DNA from: Fodinibacter sp963730365
GTDB lineage: Bacteria; Actinomycetota; Actinomycetes; Actinomycetales; Dermatophilaceae
Length of the DNA: 64,000 bases
Assembly (NCBI GenBank): GCA_963730365.1
Contig: CAVSRM010000005.1
Coordinates: forward strand, 496,001-560,000
Direction of reading: 5' to 3'
Shown: piece after piece, positions 24,225 to 33,996 of the stretch
How the letters are laid out: every line of letters begins with the position of its first letter
Position numbering within the stretch: position 1 is the first letter of the stretch
Translations under genes and position numbers: made by a program
The notes under the pieces: generated by a model
Told to the model about the DNA's origin: nothing
Seen by the model: only the letters and a program-made list of their open reading frames with translations
Database searches by the model: none

Positions 24225-25481
24225 ATGCCCACCCCCAGCGACCACCTCGTCGGACTGCTCCTCGGTGCCGAGGAGGACTGGCCGACGGCGTTCGAGGCCC
24301 TCGCCCGGCGCCTCGGGGTCTTCGCCGGACCCGATGGGTCGTCGCACTCGCTGACCACCGAACGGATGACGATCGAGCCGTTCAACCTGCGCGACAAGGT
24401 CCGCCACGAGCTGGTCATCGATCGTCTCGCGCACTGGTACTACCACCCGCGGGAGTGGTTGAAGAAGGTCGCCCTCATGGACGACGTCTACCTCCTCAAC
24501 AGCCCGTTCACCTTCCAGTCGATGGAGAAGCACTCCGCCTACTGTGCGCTGATGCGCCTGGGGATGCACGTGCCCGACACGGTCCTCGTGCCCTACAAGA
24601 ACCCGGTCGACAACGCCCGCTGGGCGTACACCTCCTCGAAGTACAACCGCGGCTTCGACCTCGAGGAGCTGGCGGAGTCGCTCGGGTACCCCCTGTTCAT
24701 GAAGCCGTTCGATGGCGGTGGCTGGCGCGGGGTGTCCATGGTGCGTGACACGGATGAGCTCCACCGGTCCTACGACGAGTCCGGGGAGATGCTCATGCAC
24801 CTCCAGGCCTCGGTGCCGGACTTCGAGCACTTCGCCCGCAGCCTGACCATCGGACCGGAGACGATGGTCATGGACTTCCGGCCGGACGAGCCGATGCACC
24901 GCCGGTATGCCGTGAGCCACGGCTTCCTCTCCGACGACGTGGGCCGCGAGGTGGTGTCGATCTCCCAGACGGTCAACGCCTTCTTCCGGTGGGAGTTCAA
25001 CTCATGCGAGATGCTCGTCAAGGACGGGATGGTCTACCCGATCGACTACGCGAACGCGTGTCCCGACGTGGCAGTGACCTCCCTGCACTACTACTTCCCG
25101 TGGGCCATGACGGCGCTGCTCCGGTGGACGGCGTACTGCGCCGTGACCGGTCGCTCTCCCCGGACCCAGGTCGACACCGGACCCTGGTTCGCGGTCGCGG
25201 ACGACGAGGCGCTGGACTACCAGGAGAAGCTCGTGGCCTACCAGTTGCTGGCGGACGACTACTTCGAGACCGAGCGGTATCGCGACTTCTGCGAGACCTC
25301 CCTCTCGCACGTCGACGAGATGGTGCTCGAGTGGATCGACGGCCCGGACTTCAAGGCCATGCTCATCTCGACGATTCAGCAGACCTACCCGCCACACGAG
25401 TGGGAGCGGTTCGAGGCCCACTTCGGTGGCCTCCTCGGAATGTGGGTCTCGGACCAGTCGCACGTGCGTCCTACCGGCTGA
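24225..25481 (+). CDS. ATP-grasp-like protein of unknown substrate
   Basis: A 418-residue protein with an ATP-grasp-like core. LAESLGYPLFMKPFDGGGWRGVSMVRDTDEL (split by me as LGYPLFMKPFDGGGWRG then VSMVRD) matches the second ATP-contacting strand plus Gly-rich loop, and the late WEFNSCEMLVKDGMVYPIDY with NACPDV fits the metal-binding acidic strand. ATP-grasp enzymes ligate a carboxylate to an amine or thiol. The C-terminal 110 residues are helical without recognised motifs. CAGGAG lies 8 nt before ATG 24225. Coupling to two hydrolases suggests a synthesis-and-hydrolysis cycle on an amide or ester compound, but that is inference. Confidence 0.75.
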   Translation: MPTPSDHLVGLLLGAEEDWPTAFEALARRLGVFAGPDGSSHSLTTERMTIEPFNLRDKVRHELVIDRLAHWYYHPREWLKKVALMDDVYLLNSPFTFQSMEKHSAYCALMRLGMHVPDTVLVPYKNPVDNARWAYTSSKYNRGFDLEELAESLGYPLFMKPFDGGGWRGVSMVRDTDELHRSYDESGEMLMHLQASVPDFEHFARSLTIGPETMVMDFRPDEPMHRRYAVSHGFLSDDVGREVVSISQTVNAFFRWEFNSCEMLVKDGMVYPIDYANACPDVAVTSLHYYFPWAMTALLRWTAYCAVTGRSPRTQVDTGPWFAVADDEALDYQEKLVAYQLLADDYFETERYRDFCETSLSHVDEMVLEWIDGPDFKAMLISTIQQTYPPHEWERFEAHFGGLLGMWVSDQSHVRPTG

Positions 25482-25505
25482 ACCCGGGCAGGGTGAGCTC
25501 ACTGG

Positions 25506-27223
25506 TCAGAACGGTGGTGGGTCGCTGATCGGCGATCGGGTGGGTCGTGGCCTGCCCCGGCAGTTTCGTTGCGGCGGAGGGTGGTCCACCCGGTAGGTGG
25601 TGGCCGGTACGCGCTGCTCGATCGGTGCTGGGGGTCCTCCCCACTGTTCGCCGACCTGGTGTTCGAGGGTGAACTCCAGGGTTGAGTGCGGTGCGGCGGG
25701 GAGGACGGTGCGCGACGTGCTGCACGACGCCGCGGACGGGGGCGGCTCATCGGGGACGGCGTGGAGAGTCAGGGAGTGCAGTGCGTCGATGGGGTGGGTG
25801 ACCGTGGTGCAACCGGTGGGGTCGGTCCAGGTGAGGGTGCCGCCACCATTGAGCGCAACCGACCACCGGGTCGCTGTTTGGTCCGGTGATGGCGCCGGCA
25901 CAGGCAGATGAGGTTGGTCGCGACGGTCGGGCCGGTGGGCCGGGGACGGACGTGGTCGAGGTCGGTGAAGCGGGCGGCGACGTGGCAGCCGGGGAACCGG
26001 CACCGCCCGTCCCGGGCCTTGACCAGCGCGCGCAGTTCGGCCCCGGGCCGGTAGGCGCCGGTGGCCAGCGACCCGTGGGGGTCGGCCAGGGCCCGCTGAC
26101 CGGGTCGCACGCGATGACCCTCGCCCGACCCCGGCGGTCGTGTCCGTCGCTGCGGGTGCTCGCCACGGCGCACTCCAGCCACCCTCGATCGACCAGGGAC
26201 GGCTCACCGGGAGTCAGCCCGACCACCTCGACCAGATCGGTCGCTTTCCCGCTGGGCTCGGAGCCACTCTGCGCACGTGCGTGCGGCGCTGGGTCGACGA
26301 CTCCGGGGGATCCGGTCGAGGTTCGGGTCTTCTGCGCGGATGGCGGAGACTTGGCACGCCCGCGGCAGCGGGGGCGGCAACCGTGAGGGTCACCACGGTC
26401 TCGATGGTGGCGTTCCCCTCGACGAGGTCCGTCAGCGCCTTCGCCCTGGCCCGCTCGATGCCCGGACACACCCCATCGCTCACGTAGCGCTGGGCCAGTG
26501 CGTCGATCGCGGCCCACGCCCGCGCGGCGTCCTCCGAAGGGAAGGTCCCCTCCCACCGGTCCACCCCGGGCTCGTCCACCCACCGGCGCAACCCTGACTC
26601 GGCCCGCGCCCGCGCTGCCGCAACAGGTCCGGGCTGACCCGCGCCAGGACCCGCCGGCACCGCCGCCGCTACCGAGGCGCGTCCTCACGGTCGAAGAACG
26701 GCTCCACCGCCGCGACGACACCCGCGGCAACGTCCGGGGGCGCGTCCTCCAGCTCGTGAGCGATCACCGCCGCACGGCAGGAGTCAACCCGCCCCCCACG
26801 CATCGCCGCATGCAACCCGCCCAGCCCGCTCTTCCGCGCCGCACCCGGACCGTCCGCCGCCAAGCGCACCGCCGAACGCACCCGCCGCTCCGCGTGCACT
26901 GCCGACACGCGCAAGGCACCACAGAGGATCGCCGGAGCATCCAGGGCGACGTGCCCCGGTGCGCGGTGGGCCTCACGCGCCGTGCCGTCCTCCGCCAGCT
27001 CACCCTCGATCGATGCCAACCGCACGATGGCGGCATCCTGCGCCGCGGACGACACATCGATCACCCGTTGGAGATCAGAGACCGCAGCCGCCCAGTCCTG
27101 CCGCCATCCCGTCGAGACCCGCGGGCACACCACACGACCCGACAGGTCGAACGCCTCATTCGCCGCCTCGCGCACCTCGCCTGGCCCCAGCACCACGACA
27201 CCCCCCACATCCCCGGACACCAC
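25506..27223 (-). pseudogene. Decayed DUF222/HNH endonuclease (13E12-like) gene
   Basis: Reading 27223 down to 25506, pieces of one DUF222-HNH protein appear in different frames. The DUF222 N-terminus (EAANEAFDLSGRVV to FFDREDAPR) ends at a stop at 26669. The middle (ESGLRRWVDEPGVDRWEGTF, ATIETVVTLTV) is in a second frame to about 26340. TDLVEVVGLTPGEPSLVDRG to ARVIACDP is in a third. The HNH core (RDGRCRFPGCHVAARFTDLDH, LICLCRRHHRTKQRP) returns to the first, and the tail (RWSVALNGGGTLTW) to the second. At least one nonsense and several frameshift changes are needed, so the gene is dead. This family is multicopy and mobile-like in actinobacteria (REP13E12 in M. tuberculosis). Confidence 0.88.
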
Positions 27224-27224
27224 T

Positions 27225-27252
27225 ATTCTACCCGCCCAGAGCACTAAAACAA
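27225..27252 (-). promoter_or_regulatory. Promoter of the DUF222/HNH pseudogene
   Basis: On the minus strand TTGTTT (27247-27252) and TAGAAT (27225-27230) are separated by 16 nt. GTG codons at 27223 and 27220 follow within a few bases, implying a leaderless message. The -35 lies inside the SOS-box-like sequence. The region is noticeably AT-richer than its surroundings. Confidence 0.55.
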
Positions 27253-27260
27253 GTGTTCGA
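27245..27260. promoter_or_regulatory. SOS-box-like (LexA) operator
   Basis: TAAAACAAGTGTTCGA matches the actinobacterial/Bacillus-type LexA consensus TCGAAC-N4-GTTCGA at 10 of 12 positions, with one half perfect. It overlaps the -35 of the DUF222/HNH gene, the right place for repression. It is also nested in an inverted repeat CACTAAA (27242-27248) / TTTAGTG (27261-27267). Confidence 0.5.
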
Positions 27261-27355
27261 TTTAGTGAATTAGGCTGAGGGCCAAAGCAATTGGCGCACC
27301 CTGGGGCTGCTGATCCAGGGCCGGGCGTTGGGCTCAGGGTCCGGTGGCTCGACGT

Positions 27356-28693
27356 TCAGGACAGGAGCGCGTCGATCTCCGGCGAGGCGGCGCGGTATCC
27401 GGCGAGCAGCCGTCTGGCCGTCGAGACGGAGTCGACCAGTGGGTGCAGGGCGAAGGCGTTGAGGGCTGCGTCGGCGGACCCGGTGACGACCGCCTCGATC
27501 ACGTGGCGCTCGACCGCCTTCACCTGCTGCATCAGGCCGAGCATGTGCCCGGATGCTGGCGGGCAGGGGAGCGCGCGGGGCCCGTCCTGGTCCACCGTGC
27601 AAGGGACCTCGACGACGGCGTCGCGAGGCAGGCCCGGCACGGCATCCCCGTTGCGGACGTTGAGGATCATCCTGGCCGGCTTCCCCCGGCTGATCGCGGC
27701 CATGATCGCGAGCGCCACGCCCTCGTAGCCTCCTCCGGCGACGTCCTCGTCGTCGCGCTCCTCCCCCTCGGCCCTGGCCTCGCGCATGTAGCTGGCGTCG
27801 CGGGCCTCGCGCACCCGGCGCCACTCCGCCGCGGCGAGGTCCGGCTCACGGGCGACCCTGTCGTAGAAGGCCGACTGCTGGTCCAGCAGGAACTCCCCCC
27901 GCGTCTGCGGCGCCGCAATGATCGAGGCGATCGCCTCCCGCGTGAAGTAGTAGTAGTAGAGGTACTCGTTGGGGAGGGCGCCCAGGGTGGCCAGCCACTC
28001 CGGGCCGAAGAGACGGCCCTCCTCCAGCCGGAGCAACCGCTCGGCGTCGCCGAGGAGGCGAGGGAGCTGGTCCTCACCGTCCAGCCGGAGCGCGCGCAGC
28101 CAGCCCAGGTGGTTGAGCCCGACGTAGTCGATCTCGACCGTGTCGTGGTCCAGCTCGAGCGCATCGATCGCCCTGCGCGCCAAAGCGATCGGCGAGTCAC
28201 AGATGCCGACGACACGGTCTCCGAGCACCGACTGCATGGCCTCGGTCACGATGCCGGCCGGGTTGGTGAAGTTGATGAACCACGCCTCGGGTGCGAGGCG
28301 GCGGGCCCGCTCGGCGATGTCGAGAGCGACGGGCACGGTGCGCAGGGCGTACGCCAGCCCGCCGGGGCCGGTCGTCTCCTGGCCCAGGATGCCGAGGTCG
28401 AGCGCGATGCGCTCATCGCGCGTGCGCCCCACCAGGCCACCCACGCGGATCGCGGAGAACACGAAGTCGGCTCCCCGGAGGGCCTCGTCGAGGTCGCGGG
28501 TCGCGCGCACCCCGGGAGGGTCGGGGCACTCGTCGGCGAGCTGGGCGAGCACCTGGGAGATCGCCCGCAGCCGGGTGTCGTCATGGTCGTGCAGGACGAC
28601 CTCGGTGACCCGGCCGGGGGAGTCGTCCCGCAGGAGCGCGGCGTAGACCAGCGGAACCCTGAACCCCCCACCGCCGAGAACGGTCAGCCTCAT
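27356..28693 (-). CDS. Glycoside hydrolase family 4 (6-phospho-glycosidase type)
   Basis: GH4 enzymes hydrolyse alpha- or beta-(6-phospho)glycosides using NAD+ and a divalent metal through a redox mechanism. The 445-residue protein begins with the NAD motif LTVLGGGGFRVP. It has the family hallmarks FSAIRVGGLVGRTRDERIALDLGILGQET (cut here for length: SAIRVGG, ERIALDLG, GQETTGPGG), NFTNPAGIVTEA, GICDSP with the metal-ligand Cys, and GLNHLGW with the metal-ligand His. ATG 28693 has GAGGTGG upstream. It is divergent from a PfkB kinase; the 177-bp gap shows no clear operator. No PTS genes are near, so a 6-phospho substrate is uncertain. Confidence 0.9.
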   Translation of the reverse strand: MRLTVLGGGGFRVPLVYAALLRDDSPGRVTEVVLHDHDDTRLRAISQVLAQLADECPDPPGVRATRDLDEALRGADFVFSAIRVGGLVGRTRDERIALDLGILGQETTGPGGLAYALRTVPVALDIAERARRLAPEAWFINFTNPAGIVTEAMQSVLGDRVVGICDSPIALARRAIDALELDHDTVEIDYVGLNHLGWLRALRLDGEDQLPRLLGDAERLLRLEEGRLFGPEWLATLGALPNEYLYYYYFTREAIASIIAAPQTRGEFLLDQQSAFYDRVAREPDLAAAEWRRVREARDASYMREARAEGEERDDEDVAGGGYEGVALAIMAAISRGKPARMILNVRNGDAVPGLPRDAVVEVPCTVDQDGPRALPCPPASGHMLGLMQQVKAVERHVIEAVVTGSADAALNAFALHPLVDSVSTARRLLAGYRAASPEIDALLS

Positions 28694-28870
28694 GCGATCA
28701 CCACCTCGATCCCGTGGTACGACGGTGGGCCTGCACCCGCCACATCGTAGCCACCGGTAGGCGGGACGCAGCGATGCGCGCGCACGCGGCCGAGCGGACG
28801 TGACCGGTGCTGCGCGAACCTGCGGGACAGCAGCTTGCGGAGCGCTCGTCGGCCGGTCCACCATGGCGGA

Positions 28871-29986
28871 GTGTCGCAGAGCCAGAGGTTCGATCCGCTC
28901 GCCCAGGTTCGCTGCGCCGGCGACCCCGAGATCGACGTCTTCGTCCAGGGCATGGTCTTCCTCGACATCGTCTTCACGGGGCTGAGCGAGATGCCGCGCC
29001 CCGGCACCGAGGTCTGGGCCGAGGGCATGGGATCGTGCCCCGGCGGGATTGCCAACCTGGCCGTCGCCGCTTCGCGCCTGGGCCTGCGCACCTCGCTCGG
29101 CGCCGCATTCGGCGATGACGACTACGGCGAGTTCTGCTGGCGGGTGCTGGAGAAGCAGGAGTCGGTGGACCTGTCGATGTCCCGGCGGCACTCCGGGTGG
29201 CACACGCCGGTCACCGTCTCGATGTCCGTGGGTGGGGACCGGAGCATGGTCACCCACGGCCACCAAGCGCCGGAGTGCGCGGCAACCACCGAGACCGCGC
29301 CGCCCCGAGCCCGCGCGGTCCTCATCGACCTCGACGAGCAGCGGCCGCTCGGTCAGGACCACCCGGAACGCGCCTGGGTCGAGAAGGCGCAGGCGGGCGG
29401 GTCGCTCCTCTTCGCCGACGTGGGGTGGGACCCGACGGACAGTTGGTCGCCCTCCGTGCTGGACCAGCTGTCCCTCTGCCACGGCTTCCTGCCCAACGCC
29501 GTCGAGGCCATGGCCTACACGCGCACGGACTCCCCGCACGACGCCCTGTACGCGCTCGCCGACCTCGTGCCCCTCGCCGTCGTGACCAACGGTCGTGAGG
29601 GCGCGCTGGCCATCGACTCCACCACCGGAGAGGAGGCGTCCGTCCCCGCCCTCCGGGTCGAGGCCATCGACGCGACCGGCGCCGGCGACGTGTTCGACTC
29701 CGGCGTGCTCGTCGGGACGCTCGCGGGCTGGCCACTCCTCGACCGGGTCAACTTCGCGACGCTCTGCTCGAGCCTCGCGGTCCAGGAGTTCGGCGGATCG
29801 CTGGCAGCCCCCGGCTGGGGCGACATCGCCGACTGGTGGCACCGGGTCAGCGCCCGACCCACGAGCAACGCGGCCGCGCGCTCGGTCCAGCGCCGCTTCG
29901 CCTTCCTCGACGACCTCGTCGCCGACGTCCCCCCGGGGGCCGTTCGCCGCGCGGCCGCCACCATCGCGAGGCTCTCGGACGTCTAG
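28871..29986 (+). CDS. PfkB-family carbohydrate kinase
   Basis: A ribokinase-like sugar kinase of 371 residues. Signature 1 is GSCPGGIANLAVAASRLGLRT with GAAFGDDDYGEF; signature 2 is DATGAGDVFDSGVLVG with the catalytic Asp near residue 278. The substrate is unknown. The extended C-terminus (about 50 residues beyond the usual fold, with WWHRVSARP) is less typical. GTG 28871 is inferred from where similarity begins, since no strong ribosome site is present and the open frame continues only 36 nt further upstream. Divergent pairing with GH4 suggests phosphorylation of a sugar released by that hydrolase. Confidence 0.85.
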   Translation: MSQSQRFDPLAQVRCAGDPEIDVFVQGMVFLDIVFTGLSEMPRPGTEVWAEGMGSCPGGIANLAVAASRLGLRTSLGAAFGDDDYGEFCWRVLEKQESVDLSMSRRHSGWHTPVTVSMSVGGDRSMVTHGHQAPECAATTETAPPRARAVLIDLDEQRPLGQDHPERAWVEKAQAGGSLLFADVGWDPTDSWSPSVLDQLSLCHGFLPNAVEAMAYTRTDSPHDALYALADLVPLAVVTNGREGALAIDSTTGEEASVPALRVEAIDATGAGDVFDSGVLVGTLAGWPLLDRVNFATLCSSLAVQEFGGSLAAPGWGDIADWWHRVSARPTSNAAARSVQRRFAFLDDLVADVPPGAVRRAAATIARLSDV

Positions 29987-29990
29987 GCCC

Positions 29991-31655
<1,665 letters not shown>

Positions 31656-31722
31656 GCGCCCGATCCTCGCAGAGCTGTCCGGAAGATCACACCCCGAAAC
31701 CGTCCGACGCCCTAGATCTGTG

Positions 31723-31738
31723 ATACCCACTGGGGTAT
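31723..31738. promoter_or_regulatory. CsoR/CstR-type operator of the sulfur operon
   Basis: ATACCC-ACTG-GGGTAT, a perfect 6-bp inverted repeat with a 4-nt G/C-containing centre, matches the operator class bound by CsoR-family repressors, including the persulfide sensor CstR. TATACC (31736-31741) at its right edge lies 6 nt before ATG 31748 and is a plausible -10, so repressor binding would block RNA polymerase. The cognate repressor gene is not in the window. Confidence 0.7.
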
Positions 31739-31747
31739 ACCGGAGGT

Positions 31748-32992
31748 ATGACCACCACAGCGAAGAAGCTCCTTGTCCTCGGAGCCGGGACGGCCGGAAC
31801 AATGGTCGTCAACAAGCTCCGCAAGACCCTCCCCGACGGGGAGTGGTCGATCGCCGTCGTCGACAAGGACGACGTCCACGACTACCAGCCCGGCTACCTG
31901 TTCATCCCGTTCGGGATGAACACGCCTGACCAGGTCCGCAAGCACACGCGCCCGTTCATCAACGACGGCATCGACATCGTCATGGGCGAGATCGACCGCG
32001 TCGACCCAGCGGCCGGCCAGGTGCATCTCGTCGGCGGCCGAGTCCTCGACTACGACCAGCTCGTCATCGCCAGCGGCACCACGCCGCGGCCCGACCAGAC
32101 AGAGGGCACGCTCGGCCCGCAGTTCCACAAGGAGGTCGGCGAGTTCTACACCTACGACGGCGCGGTCGCGCTCCACGACCAGCTCGAGACCTTCACGGGT
32201 GGTCGGCTCGTCGTGCACATCACCGAGCTGCCGATCAAGTGCCCGGTCGCGCCGCTGGAGTTCACCTTCCTCGCCGATGACTGGCTGCGCCAGCGCGGCC
32301 TGCGTGAGCAGACCGAGCTCGTCTTCGTCACCCCTCTCGACGGCGCCTTCACCAAACCGGTGGCGAGTGAGACCCTCGGCTCGCTGCTCGAGGACAAGGG
32401 GATCACGGTCGAGCCGGACTTCATGATCGAGCGCATCGACCAGGACCGGAAGGTCATCGTCTCCTTCGACGAGCGTGAGGTCGCCTACGACCAGCTCGTG
32501 ACGATCCCCCTCAACATGGGCGCGGACTTCGTGGGCCGCTCGGGACTGGGCGACGAGTTGAACTACGTCCCCGTCGACAAGCACACGCTGCAGTCCGAGG
32601 AGCACGACAACATCTTCGCCCTCGGCGACGCGAGCAACATCCCGACGAGCAAGGCCGGATCGGTTGCGCACTTCTCCGTGGACGTCTTCGTCGACAACTT
32701 CATCGAGCACATCAACGGCCGGCCGATGACCCACTCGTTCGACGGGCACGCGAACTGCTTCGTCGAGTCGGGCCACGGCAAGGCGCTGCTCCTGGACTTC
32801 AACTACGACACCGAGCCCCTCACCGGGCACTTCCCCTTCCCGAAGGTCGGCCCGATGACGCTCCTGGGCGAGTCGCGGGCCAACCACCTCGGCAAGCTCG
32901 CCTTCCGGCACATCTACTGGAACGCCCTGCTTCCCGGTCGACCCCTCGGCCTCCCCGCCGACATGTCGATGTCCGGCAAGAACCCCGCCTGA
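31748..32992 (+). CDS. Sulfide:quinone oxidoreductase-like flavoprotein
   Basis: A two-dinucleotide-fold flavoprotein of the SQR/FCSD group, expected to oxidise sulfide to sulfane sulfur and pass electrons to quinone at the membrane. The 414-residue protein has LLVLGAGTAG (residues 8-17) for FAD and VDKDDVHDYQPGYLFIPFG, close to SQR's substrate side. Cys165 sits in LPIKCPVAPLEF and Cys337 in HANCFVESG, the positions of the redox-active cysteine pair. ALGDASNIPTSKAG gives the second FAD contact. GGAGG is only 1 nt before ATG, so initiation is probably leaderless. Operon with DsrC-like and DsrE2-like proteins and the CstR-type operator strongly support a sulfide-stress role. Confidence 0.85.
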   Translation: MTTTAKKLLVLGAGTAGTMVVNKLRKTLPDGEWSIAVVDKDDVHDYQPGYLFIPFGMNTPDQVRKHTRPFINDGIDIVMGEIDRVDPAAGQVHLVGGRVLDYDQLVIASGTTPRPDQTEGTLGPQFHKEVGEFYTYDGAVALHDQLETFTGGRLVVHITELPIKCPVAPLEFTFLADDWLRQRGLREQTELVFVTPLDGAFTKPVASETLGSLLEDKGITVEPDFMIERIDQDRKVIVSFDEREVAYDQLVTIPLNMGADFVGRSGLGDELNYVPVDKHTLQSEEHDNIFALGDASNIPTSKAGSVAHFSVDVFVDNFIEHINGRPMTHSFDGHANCFVESGHGKALLLDFNYDTEPLTGHFPFPKVGPMTLLGESRANHLGKLAFRHIYWNALLPGRPLGLPADMSMSGKNPA

Positions 32993-33026
32993 GACACCCC
33001 CGAAAGCCTGAGACCACCCCCGAAAG
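32988..33026 (+). repeat. 19/20-bp tandem duplication in the sqr-dsrC spacer
   Basis: CCTGAGACACCCCCGAAAG (32988-33006) is followed directly by CCTGAGACCACCCCCGAAAG (33007-33026), differing by one inserted base. The first copy holds the SQR stop codon; the second supplies GAAAGGA, the ribosome site of the DsrC-like gene. Confidence 0.85.
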
Positions 33027-33036
33027 GACGACTGTC

Positions 33037-33354
33037 ATGACCACCACGACGATCGCCGGCCACCAGGTCGACGTCAACGACGAGGGCTTCCTCACCGACC
33101 CCGGCCAGTGGAGTGAGGAGCTGGCCCCGGAGCTCGCCAAGCTCATCGGCATCGAGCCGCTGACCGAGGAGCACTGGGAGCTCATCCGCTTCCTGCGCGA
33201 CGACTACGCCGCCCAGGGAGAGACCGCGACCCTGCGCCGGGTCTCGACCCGGACGAGCACCCCCGTCAAGGCCATCTTCGGCCTCTTCCCCGGCAAGCCC
33301 GCCAAGAAGATGAGCTACGTGTCCGGGCTGCCCAAGCCCAAGGGCTGCGTCTGA
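33037..33354 (+). CDS. DsrC/TusE-family sulfur-carrier protein
   Basis: A 105-residue sulfur carrier ending GLPKPKGCV, the DsrC/TusE C-terminal arm with the penultimate reactive Cys104. The second cysteine of true DsrC, ten to eleven residues earlier, is replaced (Ser-Tyr-Val in KMSYVSG), so this is a single-cysteine, TusE-like form that can carry a persulfide but not make the trisulfide. Family core EEHWELIRFLRDDYAAQG is present. GAAAGGA precedes ATG 33037 by about 8 nt. It is predicted to accept sulfane sulfur from the SQR product, perhaps through the DsrE2-like partner. Confidence 0.88.
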   Translation: MTTTTIAGHQVDVNDEGFLTDPGQWSEELAPELAKLIGIEPLTEEHWELIRFLRDDYAAQGETATLRRVSTRTSTPVKAIFGLFPGKPAKKMSYVSGLPKPKGCV

Positions 33355-33390
33355 CCCCCCCACCCATCCACCCCGGCACAGGAGACCACC

Positions 33391-33927
33391 ATGACCACCA
33401 CTGAGACCGCCCCCCTCGTCCCGTCGTTCGACGAACCGGAGGGCTCCGGGCGCAAGCTCGCCATCATCTGCTCCAAGGGAAACCTGGACATGGTCTACCC
33501 GGGCCTGATCCTCGCCAACGCCTCCGTCGGTGAGGGCATCGAGACCCACATGTTCTTCACCTTCTGGGGCTTCGACATCATCACCAAGGCGACGATGAAC
33601 GACCTCAAGTTCAGCTTCGTCGGCAACACCGCGATGCACCCTCCGGGCCACAGCGGCATGGGGGTGCACCACATGCTCGGTGCCCTGCCCGGTGCCACGT
33701 CAGCGGCGACGAAGATGATGAAGAAGCAGATCGCGGACCTCGACGTGCCTGAGGTGCCCGAGTTCCTCGAGATGCTCTCCGGCTCCGGGGTCCAGCTGTG
33801 GGCCTGCCGGATGTCGGCTGACATGAACCACGTGACCGAGGACGACCTCTACGAGGGCGTCGACGGAATCATCTCGGCGAGCGACTTCATCGAGCTCACC
33901 GAGGGCGCCCAGTTGCTCTTCATCTGA
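33391..33927 (+). CDS. DsrE2-like (DsrE/F/H superfamily) sulfurtransferase
   Basis: A 178-residue COG2210-type DsrE2-like protein. It has KLAIICSKGNLDMVYPGLILA with Cys27, THMFFTFWGFDIITK, and WACRMSADM with Cys139, the conserved cysteine that carries persulfide in the family. Membrane-embedded versions exist, but this one has only weak hydrophobic stretches. CAGGAGA lies 7 nt before ATG 33391. Last gene of the SQR-DsrC-DsrE2 unit, followed by a strong palindrome. Expected to relay sulfane sulfur to or from the DsrC-like protein. Confidence 0.87.
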   Translation: MTTTETAPLVPSFDEPEGSGRKLAIICSKGNLDMVYPGLILANASVGEGIETHMFFTFWGFDIITKATMNDLKFSFVGNTAMHPPGHSGMGVHHMLGALPGATSAATKMMKKQIADLDVPEVPEFLEMLSGSGVQLWACRMSADMNHVTEDDLYEGVDGIISASDFIELTEGAQLLFI

Positions 33928-33959
33928 TCCCTGCCCTGGGACGAATGAGCAGCGGGCGA

Positions 33960-33989
33960 GGGCCCGGCGGGAGCGCTCCCGCCGGGCCC
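33960..33989. terminator. Bidirectional terminator between the sulfur operon and glgB
   Basis: A perfect 30-nt palindrome with 15-nt arms (GGGCCCGGCGGGAGC and its complement) lies between two convergent stops at 33927 and 33997. No U-tract follows, as is usual for GC-rich actinobacterial terminators. Confidence 0.75.
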
Positions 33990-33996
33990 TGCCGCG

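Noticed and set aside
20342..25481. A siderophore uptake or release cluster based on the Fes-like esterase and a lipoprotein
   Set aside because: No siderophore synthetase, periplasmic-binding signature or ABC transporter is present, and the lipoprotein has no binding-protein motif.
25506..27244. Several short independent HNH or DUF222 genes
   Set aside because: The pieces join in the correct order of one protein across frames, so a single degraded gene is simpler.
28694..28870. A sugar-responsive operator between the GH4 and PfkB genes
   Set aside because: The gap has GC-rich short palindromes such as GCGCGCGC, but nothing with the length or symmetry of a LacI, GntR or ROK site.
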